A DNA stretch of 64,000 nucleotides. It comes from Paraspadella gotoi (Eukaryota; Chaetognatha). The position numbers and the translations under genes were made by a program. Positions 9,589 to 20,768 of this stretch are shown here, in pieces. Location of the stretch: contig CM119269.1 of NCBI GenBank assembly GCA_051294375.1, forward strand, positions 22,865,808-22,929,807, in the 5' to 3' direction. The first letter of the stretch is position 1; each line of letters opens with the position of its first letter. The notes beneath the pieces were generated by a model, which had not been told where the DNA came from, did not search any database, and was given only the letters and a program-made list of their open reading frames with translations.

Positions 9589-9890
9589 GTTTCATTGAGT
9601 AAATTATAAAGTCATCAGATCAGCGACAATAAACTTACTAGCAAAAGATTACTAGTTAATAATAAGGCTAAAATAAAAGTTCGGGAATTAAATAAAAAAA
9701 AACTTTCTACTTTGTAAAAGGGATTCAGGAAAAAAGGAAGTGAGCCGCTTTCGGATAATAGAGCCGCATCTTGTTTCTTTGTTTTGTTTTGTTTTTTTTT
9801 TGCAGAAAATTATTTTCACCTCGAAAAAAATTTTTCGCTTTTTTTCATTCACCTCATTTATTCTCTCCTTTGGTGGTCGTCTGCGTTATC
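9589..9890. other. AT-rich spacer, no supported gene
   Basis: A/T-rich, with T homopolymers near 9790-9845. Confidence 0.55.
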
Positions 9891-9891
9891 G

Positions 9892-9968
<77 letters not shown>
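9892..9968. repeat. (TCA)n microsatellite
   Basis: Seventy-seven bases of uninterrupted TCA triplets. All three frames stay open through it and read poly-His, poly-Ile or poly-Ser, with poly-Asp on the minus strand. None is a gene. Confidence 0.97.
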
Positions 9969-9969
<1 letters not shown>

Positions 9970-10205
9970 CAAATTTTCCACGGGAGTCGCTCTATTGGCT
10001 CAACATTTCCCCCCCCCTTGCTCCTTTTTTCTTTCCTCTTTCCTCTACTTTGCACAACCAACTCACCTCACCCTCTAAATATCTTCCCATTTAACTTACT
10101 CGTCCTTCCTTCATTCTCTCCTTACCTTTTCACCTTCATCTCTCTTCCCCCATTTTTTGGTTCAAACTAATTAGTGACGAGAAAACCAAAGAAAATTTGC
10201 TTATC
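9969..10205. other. Pyrimidine-leaning spacer
   Basis: C/T-leaning DNA with no supported feature. Confidence 0.5.
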
Positions 10206-11959
10206 GCTATTTCGTCGTCGTTGTTGTCGTCGTCTGACTTGTAGTCATACTGCGGTGTCCGTCGTTCTCTTCATCTTCCGTCACGTCTTCATCATCTTAG
10301 TACTTCAGAGTCGCGTCGTCGTCTTCACTTCGTCGTCTTCTTCATCGTCGTCGTCATCCGTCGTCGTCGGTCCGTTCTTCTTCAGTCGCTGTCGTACGTC
10401 ATCGTCCTCGTCAGCGTCATCGGTCGCTCCCCAGCCAAAAATAAAAAAATACAAGACCGATTTGCGTCTCATTATGCCTCATTAGTTTTTTGGCTATTTA
10501 GTGGTTTATTTCTTTATTCAAGCCGGCCCGTCTGTCGTCCGTCGCTCGTCGTCGTCGAGTCGTCGTGTTCGTCATCATCATCGTCGTCGTCGTGGTCGTC
10601 GTCGTCATCATCGTCGTCGTCGTCTTCGTCGTCGTCTTCGTTGTTGTCTTCATCTTCTTCGTCGTCGTCTTCATCGTCGTCGTAGTCGTCGTCGTCTTCA
10701 TCTTCGTTGTCGTCGTCATCGTCTTCATCTTCATCGTCTTCATCTTCGTCGTTGTCGTCATCATCTTCGTCGTCGTCGTCGTCTTCATCTTCATCGTCGT
10801 CGTCTTCTTCATCGTCGTCGTCATCGTCCTCATCGTCGTCTACGTCCTCCCGATTTGCGTCTCTCTTATCCTCATCTGTTTTACGTTTTTGGCTTTTATG
10901 GTTTATTCTTTTTCAAGGCCGCGCGTCCGTCGTCGTCATCGTCGTCGTCATCGTCTTCATTGTCGTCGTCGTCATCATCATCGTTCATGCGTCATCATCA
11001 TCGTCGTCGTTGTCATCGTCGTCGTCATCATCGTCGTCGTCGTCATCATCATGCCGTGCGTCGTTGTATCTGTCGTCTTCATCTTCGGTTGTCGCGGTCG
11101 TCGTCGTCTTCAATCTTCGTCGACTTCATCTTCGTCGTCGTCGTCATCGTCCGTCGTCATCAATCGTCGTCGTCGTCGTCTTCATCTTCGGTCGTCGTCG
11201 TCATCTTTTGTTGTTCGTTCGTTGTCTTCATCTTCGTGCGTCGTCGTCATCGTCGTCGTCATCATCGTGCGTGCGTCGTTCGTCTTCATCTTCGTCCGTC
11301 GTCGTCATCTTTGGTTGTTCGTCGTTGTTCTTCAATCTTCGTCGTCGTCGTGCGTCGTCGTTCTTCATGCTTCGTTGTCGTCGTCGTCGTCGTCTTCATC
11401 TCGTCAGACTTCAATCTTCGTCGGTCGTCGTCAAATAGTCGTCGTCATCATCAGTCGTCGTCGTAAGTCTTTCATCTCGTCTCGTCGGTCCGTCATCTTT
11501 GATTGTCGTCGTTGTCTTCATCCTTCGTCGTCGTCGTCATCGTCGTCGTCATCATCGTCGTTCGTTCGTCGTCTCATCTTCGTCGTCGTGTCATCTTTTG
11601 TTGTCGTCGTCTGTCTTCAATCTTCGTCGTCAGTGTCGTCGTCGTCTCAATCTTCGTTGTCGTCGTCGTCGTCGATCTTCGCTCTTCGTCTTCACGTCGA
11701 CGGTTCATCATCATCGTCATACGTCAGTCATATCGTCGTCGTTCCATCGTCGTCGTCTCAAGTGTCGTCGTCTTCATCTTCGTCGTCGTCGTCGTCGCTT
11801 CATCTTTCGTTGTCGTCGTCGTCGTCGTTCATCTCGTTTCGATAGCTTTCGTCATTCGCTCGTATCGTCGGTCGTCGTCATCGTATCGATCTTTCGTCGT
11901 CGCCTCATCTTGTTGTCGTCGTTGTCTTCATCTTTAGTCCGTCGTCGTCGTCGTCCGCA
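10206..11959 (+). repeat. GTC/CGT trinucleotide field
   Basis: About 1.75 kb dominated by GTC, TTC and ATC triplets. A 90-bp spacer beginning CCGATTTGCGTCTC occurs at 10457 and again at 10850, so part of the field is a tandem duplication of about 393 bp. Frames of up to 426 codons run through it as poly-Val, poly-Ser or poly-Arg. All three frames are open at once, the signature of a triplet repeat rather than of coding selection. Confidence 0.92.
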
Positions 11960-12005
11960 TTTTATGGCCTCTGTTTTTGGTCATGGAGCATTTTTCAATT
12001 TTCTA
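11960..12005. other. Unique hinge between GTC and GAC fields
   Basis: A short non-repetitive stretch (TTTTATGGCCTCTG ... TTTTTCAATTTT) where the triplet repeat changes strand. It recurs at about 13892-13940. Confidence 0.8.
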
Positions 12006-12890
12006 TGAAGACGACGCACAGACATCTGGTTGCTGACAAAGAATGACAACAATGATTATGCGATGATGACGACGACGACGATGATACGACAACGACTATG
12101 ACTACGACCAGAGGACGACCAATGAAGACGAAGTCGGCCAAAAGACGACGACAACAACAAACGGAGGATGACAACGCACGATCGACAAAGACCAAAAAAC
12201 AACAACGACGACGTACAACATACGAGCGACAACCTTGACCTACACATCATCGACGACGCAGACAACAAGACACGTGCTTAGGTCGCAAGACGACAAGACA
12301 GATAACGCAACAACGCGTAACAGAACGACATAGACAACGACGCAACGGACAACACAGACAACGGACGACAAACGACGGAACAACAACGACGACGACTAAG
12401 ACGACAACAACGACGGACGGACAACAACGACGACGACAACGACGGGACGACACAACTGACGACGACAACGACGACGACAACAACGACGACAACAAGCAGA
12501 CAACGACACAAAGACAACGACGACATAACAACGAACGACAACAGACGACAACGAGACGACGACACAACGACGACGAGACACAACGACGACGACAACAACT
12601 GATACGGACGACAAGTCAACGACGACGACAACCGACGAACAACGAGCGACGACAAGACGACTGACAAAACGACGGACGACAAACGGAACAACAACACGAC
12701 GACGACAGACCAAGCGACGACGACAACAACGACGACGCAACACGACAAACCGCAACAACGACGACGACAACGATACAACGACGTCGAGCAACAACGACGA
12801 CCATATGAACGAGCGACAACGACGACAACAGAAGACGACGACAACGACAACAACGACGACGACAAACAACGACGACGACGTCTGTTTATG
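12006..12890 (-). repeat. GAC/AAC trinucleotide field
   Basis: The reverse-complement class of the preceding field: GAC and AAC triplets for almost 0.9 kb. Up to about 12180 it is a noisy copy of 13920-14105. It therefore probably continues into the 977-N gap on the other copy. Confidence 0.9.
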
Positions 12891-12924
12891 GGGAAAAAAA
12901 CATGGTCTTTCACTTCCAGTTGAT

Positions 12925-13375
12925 TGATTTTGAGGAGGAGAGGAGAGCGAAGGAAGGGGGAGGAAAAGGGAGGAAGAGAAGAGGAAGGAGGAGGAGAGAG
13001 GAAGAGGGCGAGGAGGAAAGGAAAGAAATGAGAGTGAGGATAAGGAAGGAGGAAGAGGGGAGGAAAAGGAGGAGGAGGAGGAGGAGGAGGATGAGAGCGG
13101 GCAGGAAAATAGAGAAAGAGAAGGAGGCAGGAGGAGGAGGAAAGAGGGTGGAGGAAAAGGAGAAGAAGAGGAGGAGAAGAGGGAGGAGGAAAGAGGGCGG
13201 AGGAAAAAGAGAAAAGAGAGAAAAGTGAGGAGGAGCAGAGAGGAGGAAGAAGGGGGAGGAAAAGGAGAAAGGAAAGAAGAGCAGGAAAGGAGGTAAAGAA
13301 GAGAAGGTAGGAAGTATATGAGTATGTTGAATATGAGATAGAAGGAGGAGGAAGGAGAGAAGAGGAGGAGGGAAA
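12925..13375. repeat. Homopurine GGA/GAGG tract
   Basis: About 450 bases of almost only G and A on the plus strand. The short flanks of the 977-N gap (14105-14217 and 15195-15240) have the same character, which supports this being the missing gap content. Confidence 0.88.
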
Positions 13376-13824
13376 GAGTTTTGAAGCAGAGGGGTTACAG
13401 CTTGTGCGTTCATTTTCAATTGAGAAATTAGTTTCTTCAACACTGAATTTACATTATTTGGTAGTAGTTTTTAGTGAATCGTTTCCTTCATATATTTTCT
13501 TTTCCGTTAGAAGTCTCATTTTAACTATTATCGCAAATACTTTTATAATTTTAGAGTTTAATAATAATTGAATTTTCAAATTAATCTATAGATATATTTC
13601 TGTGGTAATTCTTTGTTGCTTTACCAAATGGTGTAATTTTTTCTCTTACTCTAAAAAGGACTCTCTCTATGTTCTTGATAGAATATTCCTCATTGTTCCA
13701 AAAATCTGTTAATGTCTTTTGTTTTTATTGAATTAGATGAAAAAAAAAAGAAAATAAAAAAAAAAGATTTTGAATTTCAATACGGTATTTTAGTTTTTAC
13801 CACCTACCTTGCTTTCGCAGTCTA
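13376..13824 (+). repeat. Noisy duplicate of 15238-15622
   Basis: Aligns end to end with 15238-15622 but is about 65 bases longer. The extra bases are scattered single insertions, often in homopolymers. It ends at a 25-N gap. This looks like raw-read sequence added as an extension, not a second locus. Confidence 0.8.
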
Positions 13825-13849
13825 NNNNNNNNNNNNNNNNNNNNNNNNN
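13825..13849. other. Assembly gap, 25 N
   Basis: Fixed-size gap at the end of a noisy read-like extension. Confidence 1.
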
Positions 13850-14217
13850 TTGTCGTCGTTGTCTTCATCTTAGTCGTCGTCGTCGTCGTCCCATTTTATG
13901 GGCCTCTGTTTTGGTCATGGAGCATTTTTCAATTTTTTCATGAAAGACGACGACGATGTTGCTGACAAAGATGACAACAATGATTATGCGATGATGACGA
14001 CGACGACGATGATAACGACAACGACTATGACGACGACGACAATGAAGACGAAGTCGGCCACAAAGACGACGACAACAACAAACGGAGATGACAACCACGA
14101 CGACGAGGGGAGGAAAAAGAAGAGAAAAAAGGAGGAGGAGGAGAGGAGAGGAAGAGGGGAGGAAAAGGAGAAAGAAGAAGAGAGGAGGAGGAGAAGAGAG
14201 AAGGAGAAAAGAGATGA
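13850..14217. repeat. Cleaner copy of the GTC-hinge-GAC junction, then purine tract
   Basis: Bases 13850-14105 repeat 11920-12180 with regular triplets. From 14105 the sequence is GGA-rich and runs into the large gap. Confidence 0.85.
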
Positions 14218-15194
14218 NNNNNNNNNNNNNNNNNNNNNNNNNNNNNNNNNNNNNNNNNNNNNNNNNNNNNNNNNNNNNNNNNNNNNNNNNNNNNNNNNNN
14301 NNNNNNNNNNNNNNNNNNNNNNNNNNNNNNNNNNNNNNNNNNNNNNNNNNNNNNNNNNNNNNNNNNNNNNNNNNNNNNNNNNNNNNNNNNNNNNNNNNNN
14401 NNNNNNNNNNNNNNNNNNNNNNNNNNNNNNNNNNNNNNNNNNNNNNNNNNNNNNNNNNNNNNNNNNNNNNNNNNNNNNNNNNNNNNNNNNNNNNNNNNNN
14501 NNNNNNNNNNNNNNNNNNNNNNNNNNNNNNNNNNNNNNNNNNNNNNNNNNNNNNNNNNNNNNNNNNNNNNNNNNNNNNNNNNNNNNNNNNNNNNNNNNNN
14601 NNNNNNNNNNNNNNNNNNNNNNNNNNNNNNNNNNNNNNNNNNNNNNNNNNNNNNNNNNNNNNNNNNNNNNNNNNNNNNNNNNNNNNNNNNNNNNNNNNNN
14701 NNNNNNNNNNNNNNNNNNNNNNNNNNNNNNNNNNNNNNNNNNNNNNNNNNNNNNNNNNNNNNNNNNNNNNNNNNNNNNNNNNNNNNNNNNNNNNNNNNNN
14801 NNNNNNNNNNNNNNNNNNNNNNNNNNNNNNNNNNNNNNNNNNNNNNNNNNNNNNNNNNNNNNNNNNNNNNNNNNNNNNNNNNNNNNNNNNNNNNNNNNNN
14901 NNNNNNNNNNNNNNNNNNNNNNNNNNNNNNNNNNNNNNNNNNNNNNNNNNNNNNNNNNNNNNNNNNNNNNNNNNNNNNNNNNNNNNNNNNNNNNNNNNNN
15001 NNNNNNNNNNNNNNNNNNNNNNNNNNNNNNNNNNNNNNNNNNNNNNNNNNNNNNNNNNNNNNNNNNNNNNNNNNNNNNNNNNNNNNNNNNNNNNNNNNNN
15101 NNNNNNNNNNNNNNNNNNNNNNNNNNNNNNNNNNNNNNNNNNNNNNNNNNNNNNNNNNNNNNNNNNNNNNNNNNNNNNNNNNNNNNNNNNNNNN
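14218..15194. other. Assembly gap, 977 N
   Basis: Sized gap flanked by purine-rich DNA on both sides. The noisy copy between about 12180 and 13375 probably holds its content. Confidence 1.
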
Positions 15195-15640
15195 GGAGGA
15201 GGAAGAAGAGGAGGAGGAAGAAGAAGAGGAGGAGGAAGAGTTCTGAAGCAGAGTAACTTGTGGTTCATTTCAATTGAGAATTAGTTCTTCAACCTAATTT
15301 ACATATTGTAGTAGTTTAGATCGTTTCTCATATATTTTCTTTTCGTAGAAGTCTCATTTTACTATTATCGCAATACTTTTATAGAGTTTAATAATAATTG
15401 AATTTTCAAATTAATATATAGATATTTCGTGGTAATTTTGTTGCTTTACAAATGGATGTATTTTTCTTACTCTAAAGGACTCTCTTATGTTTGATAGAAT
15501 ATTCTCATTGTCAAAAATCTGTTAATGTCTTTTGTTTTTATTGAATTAGAGAAAAAAAAAAGAATAAAAAAAAATTATTGAATTTCAATACGTATTTTAG
15601 TTTTTACTTGCTTTCCAGTCTATTACACTGATTATGTTAA
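15195..15640. repeat. Purine tail and cleaner copy of 13376-13824
   Basis: GGA/GAA triplets to 15240, then AT-rich DNA that is the compact version of 13376-13824. Confidence 0.85.
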
Positions 15641-16480
15641 TACTATTTTTGGTATTAATATTACTAGAAAAAAAATTATTGAGTCACAGTAAAAAAAGTC
15701 TACTGAGTTATTACCTAATATAATATTGTTTAATATTTTTTTAATGTTTAATATAATATAATATAATATAATATAATATTGTGTATTGCGTAATCTAATA
15801 AATCTTCATTTAAATAATAATATAATTAAATCGTTGATTCATATCTCTCTTTTTTTTACAAACCAAAATGTTTTCCTAAGATTTTATTCTAGATATTTTT
15901 AATCAACACTAGTTTAACCTGTGTAGAACTCCCAAGTTATAAAAATATTATTGATGATTGTTTTAGGCAAAAATAAGAAGACGTTTTCGCGATCAAATAT
16001 TTACATGTAATGGTTCAAAAACCATGGCAAACAATTAAAGTAAAAATCATAACCAAGGAAATATAACAATAACAACAATAACAAATAATTATAGAATTAG
16101 CGTTTGTAACGCTCAACAGTAGATAAACGGTTACGTGGGTGAGAAACTTTCATCCACTAAATGGTTGAGTGGTGAGATTCACTAGTGGTGAATGGTAAGG
16201 TCACCGTCGTTGGTTTGTCGTCGTCTTTGTCGTCGTCTTCGTCATTTGGGTCGCTACAACTCCAAGGTTCAATGCTGAACCTTAGCCACACTTTGACCTT
16301 TTTCCTCTCGATATAAAACGCTATCAAGGATGAAAAAGACTCTCAAGAAAATAATGAGATGAATTGAGGAAAACGAGGCAAATAAATCTTGAGAGAGAAA
16401 AAAAAATCTTGGAAAAACTTCAATTCATTTCTGAGAAGAAAAAAAGTTGAAAATTAAAAGAAGAAAATATTGAAAAGGAG
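15641..16480. other. AT-rich spacer with (TATAA)n
   Basis: A short pentanucleotide TATAA run lies at about 15750-15778. The rest is AT-rich without a gene. A patch near 16140-16210 is rich in CACTAGTGGTGA-type inverted words. Confidence 0.55.
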
Positions 16481-16572
16481 AGGAAGTCGACGATGAAGAC
16501 GACAACGACGACGATGATGAAGACGACGATGACAACAACGACGACGATGAAGACGACGACGACGACGACCGT
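16481..16572. repeat. GAC/GAT trinucleotide repeat
   Basis: Imperfect GAC, GAT and AAC triplets. Confidence 0.9.
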
Positions 16573-16681
16573 TATGCCCTCATCTTCAATAGACGATTCT
16601 TGGTTGTTGGTGCAAAAAAAAAAGTCTCGTTTTCATTGGGAGAATAAATCACAAGGATAAATACAAACTGGAGCAGAAGAA

Positions 16682-16806
16682 AAAGGATTGGGAAAAAAAG
16701 GGGAGAGGAGAGGGAGGGAGAGGGAGAGGGAGGGAGAGAGAGGGAGAAGAGAGGGAGAGGAGAATAGAGAGGAGAGGATGGGAGAGAGAGAGGTGAGGCG
16801 TGGAGA
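16682..16806. repeat. GA-rich purine tract
   Basis: GGGAGA and GAGA repeats without interruption by pyrimidines for most of its length. Confidence 0.9.
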
Positions 16807-16922
16807 AAAGTAAAAAGAAAATAGAAAAATTTGAATCATTATGGATAAATTAAAGTGGAATTAAAATGAGAAAAAAAAACAAGTAAAGACTGAAAGATTA
16901 GGAAAGAACAAAAATAAAAACA

Positions 16923-16923
<1 letters not shown>

Positions 16924-17000
<77 letters not shown>

Positions 17001-17002
17001 GG
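16924..17002. repeat. (AAT)n microsatellite
   Basis: About 26 uninterrupted AAT triplets. Minus-strand frames read poly-Ile or poly-Tyr. Confidence 0.97.
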
Positions 17003-17149
17003 ATAATATAAAAAATAAAATAAAGAAAAACGAAAAAAAAGCACAAACAACAAAAATTTGAAAAAATTCTCAATTTTTTTTTCTTGACAGAAAATCGAGT
17101 TGAAGAGAAAATCTTTCGCGTGAGATTCGAATTTGCGAAATGTGAAGGT

Positions 17150-17373
17150 GGACTGCTCGTCTACTCGTCTGCTCGTCTGCTCGTCTGCTCGTCTGCTTTG
17201 CGTGCTCGATCTCTCGTCCTGCTTCTTCTTGTGTCTGCTCGAATGCTTCGTCTCGTCGTTGCTCGCGCTGCTTTGTCTGCTCGAATGCTCGTCTGCTCGA
17301 ATGCTCGAATGCTCGTCTGTCGTCTGCTCGAATTTACTCGTCTGCTCGTCTGCTCGTCTGCTCGTTTGCTCAT
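17150..17373. repeat. CTCGTCTG octanucleotide array
   Basis: The 8-bp word CTCGTCTG and its variant CTCGAATG recur for about 220 bases. An acceptor-like TTTCTTGACAG precedes it at about 17080-17090. Open frames exist on both strands because 8-bp phasing cycles through all frames. Confidence 0.88.
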
Positions 17374-17735
17374 GTGATTGTGTGAAAAGCAAATCCTACG
17401 AATGTCGCGTGAAAACCTCTCACGCTTACATTTGTTTTTTATTTTATTTTAAATTATTAACTATTTTCAAATTGATTGGGGGGTTAAAGCTATGTAAAGT
17501 GACATTATTAGAGTAATAAATAATTCAATCTTTATTCTTCATTGCTTAATTACTTCATTGCCCTAATCTTGGCCTAAACTGGTCTCTGACCCCTAATGGT
17601 CTCTTGTCTAATAATTTTTGTCTCTGCTTTATTCTGAACCTCGACTGGACTGTTATCCCAGTTGGCCTCCACTGGCCTCTTACCTCTCTTTTCCTTGAGT
17701 GGTCTCTGACCGGCTGTCGGCCTCTTCTTTGTCTT
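17374..17735. other. Spacer with TGG-TCTC words
   Basis: Contains repeated phrases such as CTGGTCTCTGACC and TGGCCTC between 17578 and 17720, perhaps a decayed minisatellite. No gene is seen. Confidence 0.5.
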
Positions 17736-17870
17736 TTGTTTCTTTGTTTCTTTTTCGTTTCTTTGTTTCTATGTCATTATTTCTTTGTTTCTTTTTTTGT
17801 TTCTTTGTCTTTTGTTTTTTTGTCTTTTGTTTCTTTTTTGTTTTGACATTTTGTCTTTTGTTTGTTATCC
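17736..17870. repeat. TTTCTTTG octanucleotide array
   Basis: TTTCTTTG and TTTTGTC words repeat with small changes. Frames read Phe/Leu/Val and mimic membrane segments. Confidence 0.85.
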
Positions 17871-17947
17871 TGTTTCCTCCCTTGTTTTCATTTTTTCTCC
17901 TTTGTTCTTTTGTCTTTGCTCCTTTTTTTCGTGTGTAATGACTCCGA

Positions 17948-17953
<6 letters not shown>

Positions 17954-18037
<84 letters not shown>
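17954..18037. repeat. (GA)n microsatellite
   Basis: About 42 uninterrupted GA dinucleotides. Confidence 0.98.
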
Positions 18038-18041
<4 letters not shown>

Positions 18042-18446
18042 AAAGAGTTGTTGTTATTGTGATTAATGTTATTTTGTCGTTGATGTTTTGTTTGTTTTAT
18101 TTGTCGTTTTTATTTTTTATTTTTTATTTCTTGTTTTGTTTTCTTTAATTATATACTTTACTTTTGTTCGTTTGTTTACTTTATAAAAAATCATTCTCTC
18201 GTTTTTTTTTAAACAAAATATTGCGATAACTATTTTCGAAAATTGTCGACAGTCAATGTTGTTTATTCCTTTCGACTTTTTCGTTGCTTGGCAACCAAGC
18301 ATTCCAAGTTATTCACCGACCAAAATTGATACTTTTATCAGGAAATTCGCTACGTGAGAGTTGGGAAGCAATAGTTAGATGATTGCTTGTTGCTTGCTGT
18401 GAATTTGTTGATGTAGCTCTAGTTGCGACTGCTTAACACTACTATG
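18038..18446. other. AT-rich spacer
   Basis: T-rich DNA. A small perfect stem GCTTGG-CAA-CCAAGC lies at 18286-18300. No gene is seen. Confidence 0.5.
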
Positions 18447-18660
18447 AAATTGATACAATTAATATAAAAATTATCCATTCATTTAATAAATAAGCTCTCT
18501 TCCCCCTGACTTTGGACAGGCTTTGGTGGTTTAAGGCCTCCATCACTCTTACAAGATAATGACATAGCAGGTCCTTGCAAGCTTTCAATCAAGACTCTCT
18601 CTCAGTCTCGTTTATTCACTCCCAGAGTAACTGGCTTCCCTATCAATGAAGTGGTATAAT
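18447..18660 (-). repeat. Interspersed repeat family R, full copy
   Basis: A 214-bp unit shared with 19658-19873 from AAATTGATA...AAAAATTATCC to GAAGTGGTATAAT. The two differ by scattered substitutions. In the sense direction the family has one near-open frame of about 60 codons, but this copy carries a stop in it. Either a SINE-like non-coding repeat or a duplicated exon fragment would fit. I do not recognise it. Confidence 0.85.
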
Positions 18661-18712
18661 GTTTTGTCTTCAGCACTGTATTACTCCATTATGAAAATAT
18701 CAAGAGAAGAGT

Positions 18713-18812
18713 AGATAAGAAAGGAGAAGATTAGATAAGAAAAGATAAGATTAGATATGAAAAGATAAGATTAAATAAGACAAGTGAAGTTTAGATAAGA
18801 AAAGAGATGAAG
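18713..18812. repeat. 20-bp minisatellite, five copies
   Basis: Units of the form AGATAAGAAAAGATAAGATT begin at 18713, 18733, 18753, 18773 and 18793. Confidence 0.9.
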
Positions 18813-19085
18813 TGAAGAAGACAACAGTAACTATGATGTACTATTGACAAAAACTATGATGACAATTTTTTTAGTTTTTGAATATTCGTCTGGCAAATGG
18901 GTGACTTTGCTATTGCGGTTGAGAATTACACAGAGAAATTCTTGCAGTTTCTGCAGCAACATCGGTTGAAGAGGCTCAATCGTTGCTAAGAGTCAAATGA
19001 ACTCTTCTACCAAAACAACAACAACAACAATAACAACAACCATGACGACGACGACAACGACTCATTGTCGCCAGATGGCGGTTGG
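18813..19085. other. Spacer with short AAC/GAC triplet run
   Basis: Short (CAA)n and (GAC)n runs lie at about 19012-19060. Nothing else is supported. Confidence 0.5.
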
Positions 19086-19129
19086 AAAGTTTTTGGAATT
19101 GGATGAGAAGGGAAAGAGGGAGAGGGAAA

Positions 19130-19144
19130 AGCATAGGGAGAGAG

Positions 19145-19192
<48 letters not shown>

Positions 19193-19235
19193 AGAGAGAG
19201 AGAGAGAAGTGGAAGAGGAGAAAGAGGAAGAGGGT
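19130..19235. repeat. (GA)n-rich tract
   Basis: GA dinucleotides with GAGAA interruptions. Confidence 0.92.
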
Positions 19236-19270
19236 ATAGAGGGAAGGAAAGAAGAGGCATCGAAGGAGGG

Positions 19271-19308
19271 AAAGAAAAGAAAAGAAAAGAAAAGAAAAGA
19301 AAAGAAAA
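19271..19308. repeat. (AAAAG)n microsatellite
   Basis: Seven to eight copies of AAAAG. Confidence 0.95.
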
Positions 19309-19450
19309 ATGTCGAATGAATAATTTTTAAACTTTAGCTACGAAAAAGTTTTAAGAGACGAAAATTCGAAAATTTTGTGGAAGACGAAAAATGAGATGCG
19401 ACTAATTATGTAGGAGGATCTAAAAATAGAATTTTTGGAAAGAGAGAGAA

Positions 19451-19482
19451 AGAGACAGAGACAGAGACAGAGACAGAGACAG
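19451..19482. repeat. (AGAGAC)n microsatellite
   Basis: Five copies of the hexamer AGAGAC. Confidence 0.93.
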
Positions 19483-19657
19483 TCGACTTTAAACTTTAAA
19501 GAGTCGGAAATGAGATTCAACAACTTAAATGCGACCAAGCGGATAAAAACCTTTTTCTCCATTTTGAATTTTGAGTTGCGTCGCGAGAACTCCCGGTGAA
19601 ACTCTCTCAGTCACTATTTGGTCGGTCCTTATATCCATCTGTCCATTGATTTACCTT

Positions 19658-19873
19658 TAAAATTGATATAACCAATATAAAAATTATCCATTCATTTAAT
19701 AAATAAGCTATCTTGCCCCTGACTTTGGACAGGCTTTGGTGGTTTAAGGCCTCCATCACTCTTACAAGATAATGACATAGCAGGTCCCTGCAAGCTTTCA
19801 ATCAAGATTCTCTCACAGTCTCGTTTATTCACTCCCAAAGTACCTGGCTTCCCTATCAAAGAAGTGGTATAAT
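19658..19873 (-). repeat. Interspersed repeat family R, full copy
   Basis: A 216-bp copy in the same orientation as 18447-18660. The sense frame is open for 62 codons here, from 19880 down to 19692, ending GLKPPKPVQSQGQDSLFIK. The copy at 45920-46112 preserves that C-terminal peptide. A frame shared by two copies hints at past coding but is also expected from simple recent duplication. Confidence 0.87.
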
Positions 19874-19959
19874 AGCTCATTATTTAGGAGTTTCCGCATC
19901 AATTTGGTTAATATTCAATAGTAAATTACTACAGCATAAGATGCGTGATGTACATGTTC

Positions 19960-20096
19960 GACTTCCGCTTCTCCGCTTCTCACCTCCGATTTCCGCTTCT
20001 CACTTCCTCTTTTTCGCTTCTCACCTCCGCTTTCCGCTTCTCCGCTTTTCATTTTCGGTTCTCCGCTTCTCACTTTCGCTTCTCATCGCCCCAAGG
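19960..20096. repeat. CGCTTCTCAC minisatellite
   Basis: The word CGCTTCTC(A/C)C recurs eight or more times with TTTCCG and TCCGAT spacers. Confidence 0.85.
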
Positions 20097-20568
20097 TTTC
20101 GCGTCACAACAAACGAATTCGAGCGACGGGAAAAAAATCTGTTTTATTTGTTGTTTCGTCTTTCGCTCGAGGGATAAAAGCTGTTCTCACTGTACTTGTT
20201 GTTGTTTTCACTGTTGTCGTCGTCGTCATCGTTGTTATTGGGTTTTAGTGTACAGACGAAACTCAATAAATCGTCGTCGAGAGAGATCTACAGTGGGGAG
20301 GAGCGATGAAAAGATTGTTGTGTATGTAATGAAAAATAAATGAGCTTTTGTAAAAAAGAATATTTTCATAACAGTATCATAAATCTTTCTTTATAGTAAT
20401 TTCCATATAAAATCGTAAAATTTCAAAGTGACCAATTTTTAATTGAACTTTTGGCTAGGACTCGGAACAATTGAACAGTTTCATATTCGCCTGAAAAAAA
20501 TTAGGAAACTTCTGTAAAATATGTACAGTTAAAAAAATAAGATTAAAATGGGACAAAAAGATTATTAT
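20097..20568. other. Spacer with a short GTC run
   Basis: A brief GTCGTCGTCGTCATCG run lies at 20215-20232. Otherwise anonymous DNA. Confidence 0.5.
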
Positions 20569-20768
20569 TCACTTGTTCAGTTACCGGGATCAATCCCCCA
20601 AGAGTACCTACCCCGAGGCAAGCGTGAGGACGGCCGTAAACCGACTTGGGGACCTGGAAAACTCTCAGGTCTGGTTCCAAGCCAAGGATTCGTTCCATGG
20701 CTGCTAGAGGGGGTTAAAGAAGTTGCGGATAGCTCTTCCTCAGCCCATTAAGCGCCTTATGACATAAG
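20569..20768 (+). mobile_element. tRNA-type SINE, copy 2
   Basis: Carries GGGATCAATCCCC (B-box-like), then AGTACCTACCCCGAGG, GCAAGCGTGAGGACGGCC and GCCCATTAAGCGCCTTATG, in the same order as copy 1. The A-box half is degraded. The downstream end meets a TTATGACATAAGTTATGTCA inverted word. Family identity is clear from the shared blocks. The tRNA ancestry is inferred. Confidence 0.6.

Noticed and set aside
9740-10170. Frames with 25 consecutive His, Ile or Ser codons
   Set aside because: All are readings of one (TCA)n microsatellite. Every frame is open at once, with no gene context.
10565-11845. 426-codon frame rich in Val and Ser
   Set aside because: Longest repeat-only frame of the window, but it is a GTC triplet field with parallel open frames in the other two phases and visible indel noise.
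13865-15268. Frames of about 400-467 codons across the large gap
   Set aside because: Most of their length is N. The rest is triplet or purine repeat.
17604-17938. Phe/Leu/Val-rich frames as multi-pass membrane proteins
   Set aside because: They are readings of a TTTCTTTG octamer array. Hydrophobicity is compositional.
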